Origin: Archangium lansingense
GTDB lineage: Bacteria; Myxococcota; Myxococcia; Myxococcales; Myxococcaceae
Assembly (NCBI RefSeq): GCF_026626635.1
Contig: NZ_JAPNKA010000001.1
Span: 1,984,001 to 2,048,000 of the forward strand
Length of the DNA stretch: 64,000 nt
Direction: 5' to 3'
A model generated the notes under the pieces. It had not been told where the DNA came from. It saw only the letters and a list, made by a program, of their open reading frames with translations, and searched no databases. The translations under genes and the position numbers were made by a program. How positions within the stretch are numbered: position 1 is the stretch's first letter; every line of letters starts with the position of its first letter. Shown here piece by piece: positions 44,335 to 57,020 of the stretch.

Positions 44335-45733
44335 GGTCGACTCCGGTTGCGGTGACCAGGGCCACGAGCATTGCCGTCACGGCGCCCGCCGAGGCCCACC
44401 AGGGAACGGACTCGAACATCTTGGGCAGGGGCTCGTCGCGGTAGCGCCACTGCAGCGCGAGCAGCGCGCCCACTGCGAGCACGGCGAGCAGCATGTCCAG
44501 CCGGCTCAGCAGCCCACCGGCCTGGGCACCGGTGAAGCCCACCATGGCGCGCACCACGGTGAAGGCGGTGGAGAAGTCAGGGGCGCGGAAGAAGACCCAT
44601 GCGAAGCAGACGCACACGAACGTCACCGCCACGCCCGCGAACCGGCCCAGGGGCCCGTGGGTCCAGCGCTGCTTCTGCAGCGAGGGCCGCAGCAGCCGCT
44701 CGGCGACGAGGAACAATCCGTGCAGGCCGCCCCAGACGACGAAGGTCCACGAGGCGCCGTGCCACAGGCCGCCCAGCAGCATCGTCACCACCAGGTTGAC
44801 CTGGGTGCGCACAGGCCCCTTCCGGTTGCCGCCGAGCGAGATGTAGAGGTAGTCGCGCAGCCAGCTGGACAGGGAGATGTGCCAGCGGCGCCAGAAGTCG
44901 CTGAAGCCCACCGAGGCGTAGGGGCTCTGGAAGTTGTCGGGCAGGTGGAAGCCGAAGCACAGCGCGACGCCGATGGCGCACAGCGAGTAGCCCGCGAAGT
45001 CGCAGAAGATCTGTCCCGAGAAGGCGAGCGCCGCGCTCCAGGCCTCCCAGACGTTGGGATTGGCGCCGGGGGCGAACACGGTGTCCACCAGGGGCGCGAG
45101 CAGCCCGTCGGCGATGACCGTCTTCTCGAAGACGCCCAGCACCAGCAGGAGCAGGCCCCAGAGGAGCTGGGGCGGGGTGGCGCGTCGCTCCTCGGCGCAC
45201 TGGGGCAGGAAGTCGTTGGGCCGGACGATGGGGCCGGCCACCAGGTGAGGGAAGAAGGTGAGGAAGAGGGAGAAGTCGAGGAACGAGCTCCAGGGCTTCT
45301 CGTCCCCCCGGTAGACGTCGAGCGTGTAGGCGAGCGACTCGAACGTATAGAAGGAGATGGCCACCGGCAGGACGACATCCACGCGGGGCACCACCAGGGG
45401 CACGCCGAGCGCCTGGAAGAATGCGTTGGCGTTGTCCGAGAGGAACGGGCCGTACTTGAAGAAGGCGAGCAGCCCCAGGTTGCTGACGAGGCTCAGCACG
45501 AGCAGGGCCTTCTTTCGCCCCTGGGTGGGGGCCGCGGCGATGGCGCGCGCGAGGAACCAGTCCAGGGTGATGGCGTACCAGAGCAACGGCAGGAAGAGCG
45601 GATTCCAGGCCGCGTAGAAAAGGCTGCTCGCCACGAGCAGGTTGGCCTTCCGGGCGCGCCAGGACAGCGGCAAGTGATGCAGCCCGAGGCAGACGGCCAG
45701 GAAGACCAGGAATGAGAGGGAGTTGAAGACCAT
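44309..45733 (-). CDS. MBOAT family O-acyltransferase (AlgI/DltB-like)
   Basis: A 474-residue protein with about eleven membrane segments. Diagnostic features are FNSLSFLVFLAV at the N-terminus, AISFYTFESLAYTLDVYRG (about 115-133), RRWHISLSSWLRDYLYISLGG and the catalytic His325 in GGLWHGASWTF. AlgI-type enzymes move an acyl group across the membrane to a polysaccharide, helped by a periplasmic SGNH-type protein, which is encoded immediately downstream. The ATG at 45733 is chosen because it begins the conserved hydrophobic opening; the ten residues upstream are basic and unlike the family. It is divergent from the next multi-pass membrane protein. Confidence 0.93.
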   Translation of the reverse strand: MVFNSLSFLVFLAVCLGLHHLPLSWRARKANLLVASSLFYAAWNPLFLPLLWYAITLDWFLARAIAAAPTQGRKKALLVLSLVSNLGLLAFFKYGPFLSDNANAFFQALGVPLVVPRVDVVLPVAISFYTFESLAYTLDVYRGDEKPWSSFLDFSLFLTFFPHLVAGPIVRPNDFLPQCAEERRATPPQLLWGLLLLVLGVFEKTVIADGLLAPLVDTVFAPGANPNVWEAWSAALAFSGQIFCDFAGYSLCAIGVALCFGFHLPDNFQSPYASVGFSDFWRRWHISLSSWLRDYLYISLGGNRKGPVRTQVNLVVTMLLGGLWHGASWTFVVWGGLHGLFLVAERLLRPSLQKQRWTHGPLGRFAGVAVTFVCVCFAWVFFRAPDFSTAFTVVRAMVGFTGAQAGGLLSRLDMLLAVLAVGALLALQWRYRDEPLPKMFESVPWWASAGAVTAMLVALVTATGVDRAFIYFQF

Positions 45734-45910
45734 GGGCCGGGGCCGGCGAGAGTACGTGCACACCGGCGCGCTTGCCAGCGGACACCATGGCCCCTGGCCT
45801 CTCGAACCACCAGCGGCCGGCCGTGCTCGCGCGGGGCCTCCTGGTCCGGGTGCTTCTCGCTGACACTCATGGCGGGCGTCGTGGTTGGATGCGCGCCGGA
45901 CCGTGCGCGA

Positions 45911-47629
45911 ATGAAGACTCCCCCCTCATCGGCTTCGCTGCGGCGCGACCTCCTCTGGGTGTTCGCGGGCGCAGCCCTGCTCTACCTGAGCCTGCTCTCG
46001 CGTGAGTACATCGGGGACGGCTTCCGCTGGCTGGAAGAAATGTCCGCGCCGGAGCTGCCGAGGCCCGGAGGCAACAACCACTTCCTTACCCCGTATGTGG
46101 GGTGGCTCGCCTGGCGGCTCGCGACGGTCACGGGCTTCTCCTCGCTGCTCGAGCACCTGACGGATAGGCCCGCGGCGCTCGCGTACTTCCAGGGACTCAA
46201 TGCCCTCTTCGGGGCGGCGGGGCTGGCGGCGCTCTTCCTGCTGCTGCGCTGGAGTGACGTGTCGCGGCGCGGTGCCTGGCTCGGCGTGGCCATCACCGGG
46301 CTGTCGCATGCGTACCTGCTGCATGCCACGGACATGACGGAGCCCATGGCGTCCGTACCCTGGATGGTGCTCGGAGCCGCCGTGGTGCGGCGCGCGCCAG
46401 AGTCCCGTGGGGCGAGGTGGCTGGGCGGAGCGCTCGTCGGGCTGGGGGCGGCCTTCTACCTGTCGGCGCTCGGCATCTGTGTGCTGATGGGCGCCACGGT
46501 GGGCCTGCGCTACCTGCGGCGCCGCGAATGGGGACGTGGGGTTGTAGCCGTGACGGAGCTGGGCGTGGCCGCGGTGGGTTGTCTCGGGACCATCTTCTTC
46601 CTGGGGCGGCTCCTGGTCGCGGCCCCGCGCAACCTGACCGGCCACGCGCAGTCCTTCGCCGAGATTCCCACTGGCAGCGGCCTCTTCGGGCACTTCGACC
46701 CTCGCCACCTCGTGGGGGCCTTCTTCGGCTTCGCCAATGCCTTCGCGCCGCTACGGGACTGGCTCGGGGCCGCGCGGCTTCGCGAGTCCCCGCCCGGCGT
46801 GCTGGCCTACAACCTGGCCCTCGTCGGCTTTTTCGCGCTGCTCGTCCTCCTGGTGGGACTGAGCCTGCGGCGGGCCGCGCCAGCGCTCCTGCGCTCGGAC
46901 AAGGTCGCGGACCTGACGGGGGCGCTGCTGTGGACGGCCTGCATCTACGTGCTCGCGAGCCTCTGGTCCGCGACCTACGAGAAGCTGTGGATTGGTGGCG
47001 TGCTGGGCACGACCCTCTTCCTATGCATCCTCTTCGAGGGTGGCGAGCAGGAGCAGCCGGCCCGTCCCTCAGGGGAGCCCGAGAGGCTCTGGCGCCACTG
47101 GCTCCCCCTGACCCCGCTCGCGCTGCTGCTGCTCATGAGCCTCGTGGCGGGAGGCGTGTGGCGCCGGGTCACGATGAACGAGGACCTGCGCGTGGCCACC
47201 GAGCTATCCAAGCGTCTCCAGCCCTCGGACGTCGCCATCTGCTCGGGCTGGGACGCGCCGAGCTCCCTGTTGGCCCATGTCGTCACGCCCACCTTCGAGT
47301 GCTGGAGCATCGTCAACGAGATGATTGCCGCGGGGCTTCGCGAGGAGGTGTTCACCGAGCGCCTCCACAAGCTCCTCGACGAGGCGCGTGCCGGGCAGCG
47401 GCGCATCTTCTTCTTCGGGCTGCTCGACATGGACGAGGTGGAGTGGAGCCGCTTCAACGGGAACAGGTTGAAGCTGCCCTATTCGGTGCTCGACCCGTAC
47501 CGCGAGCACGCCATCGTCGTGGAGAAGCTGCGAGGCAAGGAGGGACGGGAGCTCACGCTCTACCAGCTCTGCGACGCTCCTGCCCCGGGCTGCCCCCAGA
47601 CGACGCCCTCGGCTGCCTCCGGGAAGTGA
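45911..47629 (+). CDS. multi-pass membrane protein, probable glycosyltransferase-like (GT-C fold)
   Basis: About 572 residues from the ATG at 45911; an ATG at 45869 would add 14 residues and neither has a clear ribosome site. About ten membrane segments are predicted. The first periplasmic loop has acidic residues (REYIGDGFRWLEEM) and a later HATDMTEPMASVPW, as expected for GT-C enzymes that use lipid-linked sugars. The C-terminal ~150 residues form a soluble periplasmic domain (AICSGWDAPSSLLAHVV, IFFFGLLDMDEVEW). No named family is secured. It is convergent with a second multi-pass transferase-like gene and likely belongs to envelope glycan synthesis. Confidence 0.6.
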   Translation: MKTPPSSASLRRDLLWVFAGAALLYLSLLSREYIGDGFRWLEEMSAPELPRPGGNNHFLTPYVGWLAWRLATVTGFSSLLEHLTDRPAALAYFQGLNALFGAAGLAALFLLLRWSDVSRRGAWLGVAITGLSHAYLLHATDMTEPMASVPWMVLGAAVVRRAPESRGARWLGGALVGLGAAFYLSALGICVLMGATVGLRYLRRREWGRGVVAVTELGVAAVGCLGTIFFLGRLLVAAPRNLTGHAQSFAEIPTGSGLFGHFDPRHLVGAFFGFANAFAPLRDWLGAARLRESPPGVLAYNLALVGFFALLVLLVGLSLRRAAPALLRSDKVADLTGALLWTACIYVLASLWSATYEKLWIGGVLGTTLFLCILFEGGEQEQPARPSGEPERLWRHWLPLTPLALLLLMSLVAGGVWRRVTMNEDLRVATELSKRLQPSDVAICSGWDAPSSLLAHVVTPTFECWSIVNEMIAAGLREEVFTERLHKLLDEARAGQRRIFFFGLLDMDEVEWSRFNGNRLKLPYSVLDPYREHAIVVEKLRGKEGRELTLYQLCDAPAPGCPQTTPSAASGK

Positions 47630-47656
47630 CGCTCTCGAGTGGTAGACGTCTACCGC

Positions 47657-50945
<3,289 letters not shown>

Positions 50946-51069
50946 GCCCGCGTGACTACCACACGGCGGGCGCGGGTGCTCGTACGGGTGAACGGTGCGT
51001 GGCCGGAGGGCTTGCGAGCAAGTCCGGGAAGATTGACCCCCCCGTCCCTCCGGGGCAGTCTGACCCATT

Positions 51070-53265
51070 GTGGAAGAGACTTCGAACGAAGCCCCAGAGG
51101 CCCCGGAGCCGTCGCTGGACGTGATGCAGTACGTCCGCGCGCTCTGGAGGCGCAAGTGGCTCATCGTCGGCGTGACGGCCGTGATGGTGCTGCTGGGCCT
51201 GTTCCACACCCTGCGCCAGCCGAAGATCTACGCGGCCAGCACCTCGCTCATCATCGACGTCGCCGCGCCCCGGGTGCTCGACACCGACGTCAAGGAGGTG
51301 ATGGGCGACGAGCGCGGCAACTACTGGGCGAATAAGGAGTACTACCAGACGCAGAGCGAGGTCATCACCTCTCGCGCGGTGGCCGCGAGGGTGGTGGACC
51401 GGCTGGGGCTGCGCACCGACGCGGCCTTCCTCGGGGTGGCGGGCATCCAGGACGAGGAGGCACGCAAGAAGGCCATGGCCTCCGTGGACGCGGTGTCCCT
51501 GGTTCGCTCGCGCATCACCGTCATTCCCTCGGCGAACTCGCGCGTGGTGCGCGTCGCCGTGGAGGACGTAGACCCCAAGCGTGCGGCGCTGCTGGCCAAC
51601 GAGGTAGCCGAGGCCTACATCGCGGAGAACCTGGCCCTCAAGCTGAAGACGACCGAGGGTGCCAGCGTCTGGCTCGAGGAGCGGATGGGAGAGCTGGGCT
51701 CGCGCGCCAGCACCAGCGAGCTGGACCTCTACAAGTTCAAGCGCAGCGCGGACGTGCTCTCCCTGTCCGTCAATGGCAAGGACGGGGAGCAGAAGCCGAG
51801 CTCGGCGAAGGTGGCCTACGACACGTACATGGCCGAGCTCATCGCCGTGCGCACGAAGATGGCGGCGGTGCAGGCGCGGGTAGACGCCATGCGCCAGCTT
51901 CGCAAGAGCGCGGGGCCCGACACGGAACACTGGGCCGAGGGTCTCTCGGAGGCCAGCGAGGGCGCCCTGCGAGACCTGCGCAACAAGGTGCTGGAGCAGC
52001 GCACCGCCTGTGTGGAGCTGTCCGAGCGCTACCTGGCGGAGCACCCCAAGATGCAGGAGTGCCAGGGGAAGTTGGCCGTGCTCCAGCAGGAGCTGCGGCG
52101 CAGCCTGGAGAACCTGGTGAAGGGCGCGGAGACGGACCTGGCGGCCGTCAAGGCCAACGAACGCACGCTGCTCGAGCGGGTGGGGCAGGCCAAGGCCGAG
52201 GCCTTCGAGCTGACGGAGAAGGAGATTGCCTACCACAAGCTCCGGCGCGAGGCGGAGAACGACCAGCGGCTGTACGAGATGGTCCTCAAGCGCTTCAAGG
52301 AGCTGGAGCTGTCGGGCCAGCTGCGCACCAGCAACGTACGCGTGCTGGACGCGGCGCTGCCCAACCCTGTGCCGGTGCGCCCCAACACTCGCAGCGCGGT
52401 GATTCTCTTCTTCCTGCTGGGGCTGCTGGGGGGCGTGGCGGTGGTGCTGGGGTTGGAGGTGCTCGACGCGAGCGTGGCCAGCCGCGCGGACGTGGAGGAG
52501 AAGCTGGGACTGGCCTTCATCGGCGCCATGCCGCCGCTCAAGCCCGAGGATGGGGGCCCGGCGGACCTGTTCATCCACCGTCACCCGCGCTCGCCGGCGG
52601 CGGAGATGTGCCGGGCCATCCGTACCAACCTGCTCTTCATGTCGCCGGACAAGCCCTTCCGCACGGTGGTGGTGAGCTCGGCCGGGCCCGCCGAGGGCAA
52701 GTCCACCGTTGTCATCAACCTGGGCATGGTGATGGCGCAGACGGGCACCCGGGTGCTGTTGATGGACACGGACATGCGCCGGCCGCGCCTGCACAAGGCC
52801 TTCGGCGTCCCCGACGACGTGGGCGTCAGCTCGCTGGTGGTGGGCGAGGGCTCGCTGGAGCGCGCCATCAAGTCCACGGACGTGCCCAACCTCTTCGTGC
52901 TGCCCTGCGGACCGCTGCCGCCCAACCCCGCCGAGCTGCTCCACACGCGTGCCTTCTCCGAGCTGCTCGGCAAGCTGCGCGAGCGCTTCGACTGCATCCT
53001 GCTGGACAGCCCGCCGCTGGGGCCCGTCTCGGACGCGCTCGTCCTGTCCAAGCAGACCGATGGCATCCTGCTGGTGCTCAAGGCCGGGGTCACCCAGCGA
53101 GAGCAGGCGAAGCGGGCCATCCGCTCGCTGCGTGACGTGAAGGCCCGAGTCATCGGCGCCCTGCTCAACCACGTGGACCTCAAGGGTGGCAGGTACGGTG
53201 CCGAGTACGGTTACAACTACCGCGCCTACGGCGGCGAGCGCGACGAGCAGCGCACCGCCACCTGA
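51070..53265 (+). CDS. Wzc-like polysaccharide co-polymerase with BY-kinase domain
   Basis: A 731-residue inner-membrane protein controlling exopolysaccharide polymer length and export. N-terminal Wzz domain with membrane segments at about 33-52 and 440-462; the periplasmic part is largely coiled coil (about 185-430) with the GNVR-like end. The cytoplasmic tyrosine kinase has Walker A (SAGPAEGKST, Lys544), Walker A' (VLLMDTDMRRP), Walker B (CILLDSPP) and a Tyr-rich autophosphorylation tail (YGAEYGYNYRAY). Sensor and kinase are in one chain, as in Gram-negative Wzc. The GTG at 51070 opens the only plausible N-terminus. It leads a four-gene polysaccharide set. Confidence 0.93.
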   Translation: MEETSNEAPEAPEPSLDVMQYVRALWRRKWLIVGVTAVMVLLGLFHTLRQPKIYAASTSLIIDVAAPRVLDTDVKEVMGDERGNYWANKEYYQTQSEVITSRAVAARVVDRLGLRTDAAFLGVAGIQDEEARKKAMASVDAVSLVRSRITVIPSANSRVVRVAVEDVDPKRAALLANEVAEAYIAENLALKLKTTEGASVWLEERMGELGSRASTSELDLYKFKRSADVLSLSVNGKDGEQKPSSAKVAYDTYMAELIAVRTKMAAVQARVDAMRQLRKSAGPDTEHWAEGLSEASEGALRDLRNKVLEQRTACVELSERYLAEHPKMQECQGKLAVLQQELRRSLENLVKGAETDLAAVKANERTLLERVGQAKAEAFELTEKEIAYHKLRREAENDQRLYEMVLKRFKELELSGQLRTSNVRVLDAALPNPVPVRPNTRSAVILFFLLGLLGGVAVVLGLEVLDASVASRADVEEKLGLAFIGAMPPLKPEDGGPADLFIHRHPRSPAAEMCRAIRTNLLFMSPDKPFRTVVVSSAGPAEGKSTVVINLGMVMAQTGTRVLLMDTDMRRPRLHKAFGVPDDVGVSSLVVGEGSLERAIKSTDVPNLFVLPCGPLPPNPAELLHTRAFSELLGKLRERFDCILLDSPPLGPVSDALVLSKQTDGILLVLKAGVTQREQAKRAIRSLRDVKARVIGALLNHVDLKGGRYGAEYGYNYRAYGGERDEQRTAT

Positions 53266-53277
53266 GGACACCACGGT

Positions 53278-54414
53278 ATGAAGGTCCTCCAACTGGGCAA
53301 GTACTACGCTCCCTACCGGGGCGGCATGGAGACGCACCTGTCGGGGCTGTGCGAGGAGCTCAAGGGCCGCGTGGAGCTGGAGGTGCTCGTCTCCAACACG
53401 GCCCTGCGCACCGTGCGCGAGGTGGTGAACGGCGTACCCGTCACCCGCTGCGCCGAGCTGGTGAAGGTGGCCTCCACTTCGCTCAACCCCACGCTGTCGC
53501 TGGAGCTGTCGCGGCGCCGGTACGACCTGCTGCACATGCACTTCCCGCACCCCATGGCGGTGATGGCATACCTGGGGAGCGTACGGCCGCGGCGGCACGG
53601 GCTCGTCATCACCTACCACAGCGATGTGGTGCGCCAGAAACGGCTGCTGAAGGTGTATGGCCCCTTCATGCAGCGGGCATTGGCACGTGCGGACGCCATC
53701 CTGGTGGGCTCGCCCAACTATGTGGAGACGTCCGAGGCGTTGCGACCGCACCGGGACAGGTGCCACGTGGTGCCCTTCGGCATCGACGTGTCTCGCTTCG
53801 TCCGCACGCCCGCGCGCGAGGCGGCGGCCGCGGCCGTGCGGGCCCGGTATGGCGGGGCTCCGCTGCTGATGGGGGTAGGGCGGCTCGTTTATTACAAGGG
53901 CTTCGACCACGCCATCCGCGCGCTGCGCGAGGTGGAGGGTGCGCACCTGCTGCTGGTGGGTGAGGGGCCGCTGCGCGCGGAGCTGGAGGCACTGGCCCGG
54001 GCATGCGGCGTGGCCGGGCGCGTCCATTTCCTCGGGAACCTGGGAGACGAGGAGCTGCTCGCGCTCTACTTCGCGTGCGACGCCTACGTGCTGTCCTCCG
54101 TCACCCGCGCCGAGGCCTTCGCGCTGGTGCAGCTCGAGGCGCTGGCGTGCGGGCTGCCCGTCATCAATACCGCGTTGGACTCGGGAGTGCCCTTCGTCAG
54201 TCGCCACGAAGAGAGCGGTCTCACCGTGCCGCCAGGGGACGAGGCGGCGCTGGCCGCGGCCATGCGGCGAATGCTGGGGCACCCGGAGCAGCGGCGGGCC
54301 TGGGGCGAGGCGGGCCGAGCGCGCGTCTTGGCCGAGTTCACCCAGGCGCGCATGGGTGAGCGGGTGCTCGCCGTCTACCGGGAGGTCATGGACGCGAGAA
54401 GGGGGAGGGGATGA
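53278..54414 (+). CDS. GT4 family glycosyltransferase
   Basis: A 378-residue GT-B enzyme. N-lobe: MKVLQLGKYYAPYRGGMETHL with a Gly-rich donor loop, and ITYHSDVVRQK. C-lobe: MGVGRLVYYKGFDHAIRAL and the GT4 EX7E motif EAFALVQLE (about residues 281-289). It should use a nucleotide sugar to extend a lipid-linked repeat unit at the cytoplasmic face. It starts 12 bases after the Wzc-like gene and overlaps the ligase-like gene by four bases, so it is part of the exopolysaccharide operon. Sugar identity cannot be read. Confidence 0.92.
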   Translation: MKVLQLGKYYAPYRGGMETHLSGLCEELKGRVELEVLVSNTALRTVREVVNGVPVTRCAELVKVASTSLNPTLSLELSRRRYDLLHMHFPHPMAVMAYLGSVRPRRHGLVITYHSDVVRQKRLLKVYGPFMQRALARADAILVGSPNYVETSEALRPHRDRCHVVPFGIDVSRFVRTPAREAAAAAVRARYGGAPLLMGVGRLVYYKGFDHAIRALREVEGAHLLLVGEGPLRAELEALARACGVAGRVHFLGNLGDEELLALYFACDAYVLSSVTRAEAFALVQLEALACGLPVINTALDSGVPFVSRHEESGLTVPPGDEAALAAAMRRMLGHPEQRRAWGEAGRARVLAEFTQARMGERVLAVYREVMDARRGRG

Positions 54415-55799
54415 TCGGCCTCCTCCTGACGCTCTTCTCCCTCATCGGGACGCTGCTGGCCACGCGGCGCAGCCTGGGCCACGGGCTGGGCGCGCTGCTG
54501 CTGGTGGGCTACTTCTACGGCATCCTTCGGGCACGCTTCGCGGACGGCTTCTCGCACTTCATGTTCGACGCCGCCGTGGCCGGCCTCTACCTGGCTGTCC
54601 TCACCAACCGGAGGCGGAAGATGCGCTTCGGCCATGACGGCCAGGTGCTGCGGCTCTGGGTCAAGGTGCTGATGGTGTGGCCGCTGTGCACCATGCTGCT
54701 GTCGCCCTTCTTCGACTCGCAGCACTTCTTCATCCAGTTGGTGGGCCTGCGCGTGGCCATCCTGCTGCTGCCGTTGATGGCCATCGGCGCGCGGATGACC
54801 GAGGAGGAGTTGGATTCGCTGGGGACGTGGGTGCTGTGGCTCAATGCCGTGGCGTTCCTCTTCGCCGTGGCGCAGCTTGCCATTGGCGTAGAGCCCTTCT
54901 TCCCGCGCAACGCCGTCACCACCGTCCTCTACCTGTCCAACGACGTGGGCGAGGAGCGCGCCCTGCGCATCCCGGCCATCTTCAACACCTCGCACGCGTA
55001 CGGGGGCACCATGCTGCTGTCGTTGCCGCTGCTGGTGCGCCGCTGGCAGCGGTTGTCCTCGGGCCGGAGCCGGGTGTTTACCGGGATGGTGCTGGCGGCC
55101 AGCGTGCTGGGAGTCTTCATCTGTGCGGCGCGTAGCCCGGTGGCGCAGCTCGTGCTCATCCTCGGGCTGCTGCTGCTCGTCGCTGGGTTGTCGTTCAGGC
55201 TGCTGGCGGGCGTGGTGGGACTGGCGGGGGTGGTGGGGTTGATCGTTGCCGCCAACCCGCGCTTCCAGCGCTTCGCCACGTTGGAGGACACCAGCTATGT
55301 CTCGGACCGGGTGGCGTTGAGCGTGAACACCAACCTGTTCGACGTCATCTCGAATCATCCGCTGGGCAACGGGCTGGGCAGCGCCGCGGGAACGAGCATT
55401 CCCTTCTTCCTGTCTCATCTGGCCCGGCCTCAGTACGGCCTGGAGAATGAGTTCGCCCGCATCGCCATGGAGCAGGGTCTTATCGGCCTGGTGTTCTGGG
55501 TGCTCTTCCTCGGCTGGCTCTTTACCCGGTTGCCGCCGCGCCGCCGCGGTGGTTCGCTGATTGCCGAGCGGATGATGTGGGCCACCGTCCTGACGGTCTG
55601 GGCCACTGCCGTCATGGGTACGGGCACGCTCTCCTCGATTCCTGGCACCGCCTTCCTGCTGCTGTGGATGGGCATCATCGTCGGGACGCGGCGTCCCGCA
55701 CCTGTCCCGCAGCGCCGGCTGGTGGTGTCCCAAGCCCTCGTGCCTCAGGCTCCTGTCACGCCGCCGCCGCCCGTGGGGCTCTCGGAAGGGCGCGCATGA
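54411..55799 (+). CDS. O-antigen ligase/polymerase-like (Wzy/WaaL) membrane protein
   Basis: A 462-residue protein with about eleven membrane segments and one large periplasmic loop (about 290-375) including FDVISNHPLGNGLGSAAGTS and GLENEFARIAMEQGLIGLVFW. The NHPLGNGLGS and N/H-x-E-x-A-x-x-G-x-x-G pattern is characteristic of the Wzy_C family. It would polymerise repeat units of the exopolysaccharide assembled by the neighbouring GT4 enzymes, or ligate glycan to a lipid. ATGA overlaps on both sides show coupling to both GT4 genes. Confidence 0.88.
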   Translation: MIGLLLTLFSLIGTLLATRRSLGHGLGALLLVGYFYGILRARFADGFSHFMFDAAVAGLYLAVLTNRRRKMRFGHDGQVLRLWVKVLMVWPLCTMLLSPFFDSQHFFIQLVGLRVAILLLPLMAIGARMTEEELDSLGTWVLWLNAVAFLFAVAQLAIGVEPFFPRNAVTTVLYLSNDVGEERALRIPAIFNTSHAYGGTMLLSLPLLVRRWQRLSSGRSRVFTGMVLAASVLGVFICAARSPVAQLVLILGLLLLVAGLSFRLLAGVVGLAGVVGLIVAANPRFQRFATLEDTSYVSDRVALSVNTNLFDVISNHPLGNGLGSAAGTSIPFFLSHLARPQYGLENEFARIAMEQGLIGLVFWVLFLGWLFTRLPPRRRGGSLIAERMMWATVLTVWATAVMGTGTLSSIPGTAFLLLWMGIIVGTRRPAPVPQRRLVVSQALVPQAPVTPPPPVGLSEGRA

Positions 55800-56911
55800 G
55801 CCCACGCAGGAGGCGAGTGGCCTTCGTGGTGAATGGCACGCAGGGCAGCCCCATGAGCACTCGCGCCGAGTCCTTCGCGCGGGCCTTGGAAGCGGACTTC
55901 GACTGCGTGCTGCTCCACCGCCAGCCCCGAAAGCTGCGGGCCATCTCCGAGCTGGCGTCTGGGCTGAGCGCCTTGCGGCCCGACGCAGTGTACGTGCTCG
56001 ACCTGGGATATTCGGGTATCGCCGCCGCGGCTCTTTATGGAGTGCTCGGGAGGGTGCTCGGGCGCTGCCCTCGCGTCGTGGACACCGGGGATGCCATCGC
56101 GGCCCTCGCGCGCTCGGTGGGAGGCCGAGGCCGGGTGGGGGAGCTGCTCACCGAGGGCCTCGAGCAGTTCGGCTTGCGTACCGCGGATGCCATCGTGGTG
56201 CGGGGCACCTTCCACCAGCGATTGCTCTCTGAGCAGGGCCTCGCCAGCACCGTCATCCAGGATGGTGTGCACGTTGACGCATTCCTGCCCCGTCCCGCGG
56301 CGGAGCTGCGCCGGAAGCTGGGTTTGGAGGACGTGCTGACGATTGGCATTCTCGGCTCCTCCATCTGGAGTGAGCGGCTTCAGGTGGCCGTAGGCTGGGA
56401 GCTGATTGAGCTGATGCGCCTGCTGAAGGGTCGGCCCGTGAAGGGCGTGCTCATCGGTGATGGCAGTGGTGTGCCCCATCTGCGTGAGCGGTGCCGGCGT
56501 TATGGCATTGAGGAGCAGGTGCTCTTCATCGACCGCGTGCCCTACGCGTCCGTGCCTGAGTATCTCGGCGCGCTCGACGTGGTGTTGTCGACGCAGAGCA
56601 ACGACGTCGTGGGCCAGGTGCGCACCACGGGGAAGCTGCCCCTCTACATGGCCAACGGGCGCTTCATCCTCGCCACCGACGTGGGCGAGGCCTCACTGGT
56701 ACTGCCGGAGGAGATGCGCGTGCCCTATGCGGGCGTGGTGGATGCGTCCTACCCATCCCGTCTGGCCGAGCGTGTGGAGGGATTGCTCGCCAGGCCCGAG
56801 CGATTGCGCGCGGGTGAATCACTGATAAGCGTGGCACGGCAAAAGTTTGACTACACCGTGTTGGCCAGACGCGTCAGGGATGTGCTCGAGCGTGTTGTGT
56901 CATCTCGTTGA
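55796..56911 (+). CDS. GT4-like glycosyltransferase
   Basis: A 371-residue GT-B enzyme starting MSPRRRRVAFVVNGTQGSPMSTRAE; the ATG overlaps the upstream stop (ATGA). Domain features: VYVLDLGYSGIAAAALYG and VVDTGDAIAALAR in the N-lobe, VIQDGVHVDAFLP at the hinge, and TIGILGSSIWSERLQVAVGWELIELM with FIDRVPYASVPEYLGALDVVLSTQS in the C-lobe. The usual EX7E motif is not obvious, so donor binding may differ from the first GT4 enzyme. It is the last gene of the exopolysaccharide set; a TTGACA lies on its stop codon and may belong to the promoter of the next gene. Confidence 0.82.
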   Translation: MSPRRRRVAFVVNGTQGSPMSTRAESFARALEADFDCVLLHRQPRKLRAISELASGLSALRPDAVYVLDLGYSGIAAAALYGVLGRVLGRCPRVVDTGDAIAALARSVGGRGRVGELLTEGLEQFGLRTADAIVVRGTFHQRLLSEQGLASTVIQDGVHVDAFLPRPAAELRRKLGLEDVLTIGILGSSIWSERLQVAVGWELIELMRLLKGRPVKGVLIGDGSGVPHLRERCRRYGIEEQVLFIDRVPYASVPEYLGALDVVLSTQSNDVVGQVRTTGKLPLYMANGRFILATDVGEASLVLPEEMRVPYAGVVDASYPSRLAERVEGLLARPERLRAGESLISVARQKFDYTVLARRVRDVLERVVSSR

Positions 56912-56946
56912 CACTCTTTCGGCACCCGGGTGATGCGATAAATCCT

Positions 56947-56965
56947 GAGTGAAATGTATTCACTC
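56947..56965. promoter_or_regulatory. palindromic operator-like site upstream of the molybdenum hydroxylase gene
   Basis: Perfect 7-bp arms, GAGTGAA (56947-56953) and TTCACTC (56959-56965), with spacer ATGTA, in an unusually AT-rich stretch 55 bases before the start codon. Just upstream, TGCGATAAAT (56934-56943) looks like an extended -10 box. The geometry fits a repressor site over a transcription start. Confidence 0.55.
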
Positions 56966-57020
56966 TATGTCTGTCTGTGTACATTTGCGCTGATTACGCC
57001 CATCAGGGGAAGTCAGCGCT

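Noticed and set aside
56920-56940. Possible sigma-54 promoter (GGCAC...GC) before the hydroxylase gene
   Set aside because: The GG and GC elements are 12 bases apart instead of the required 10, and TTGC is absent.
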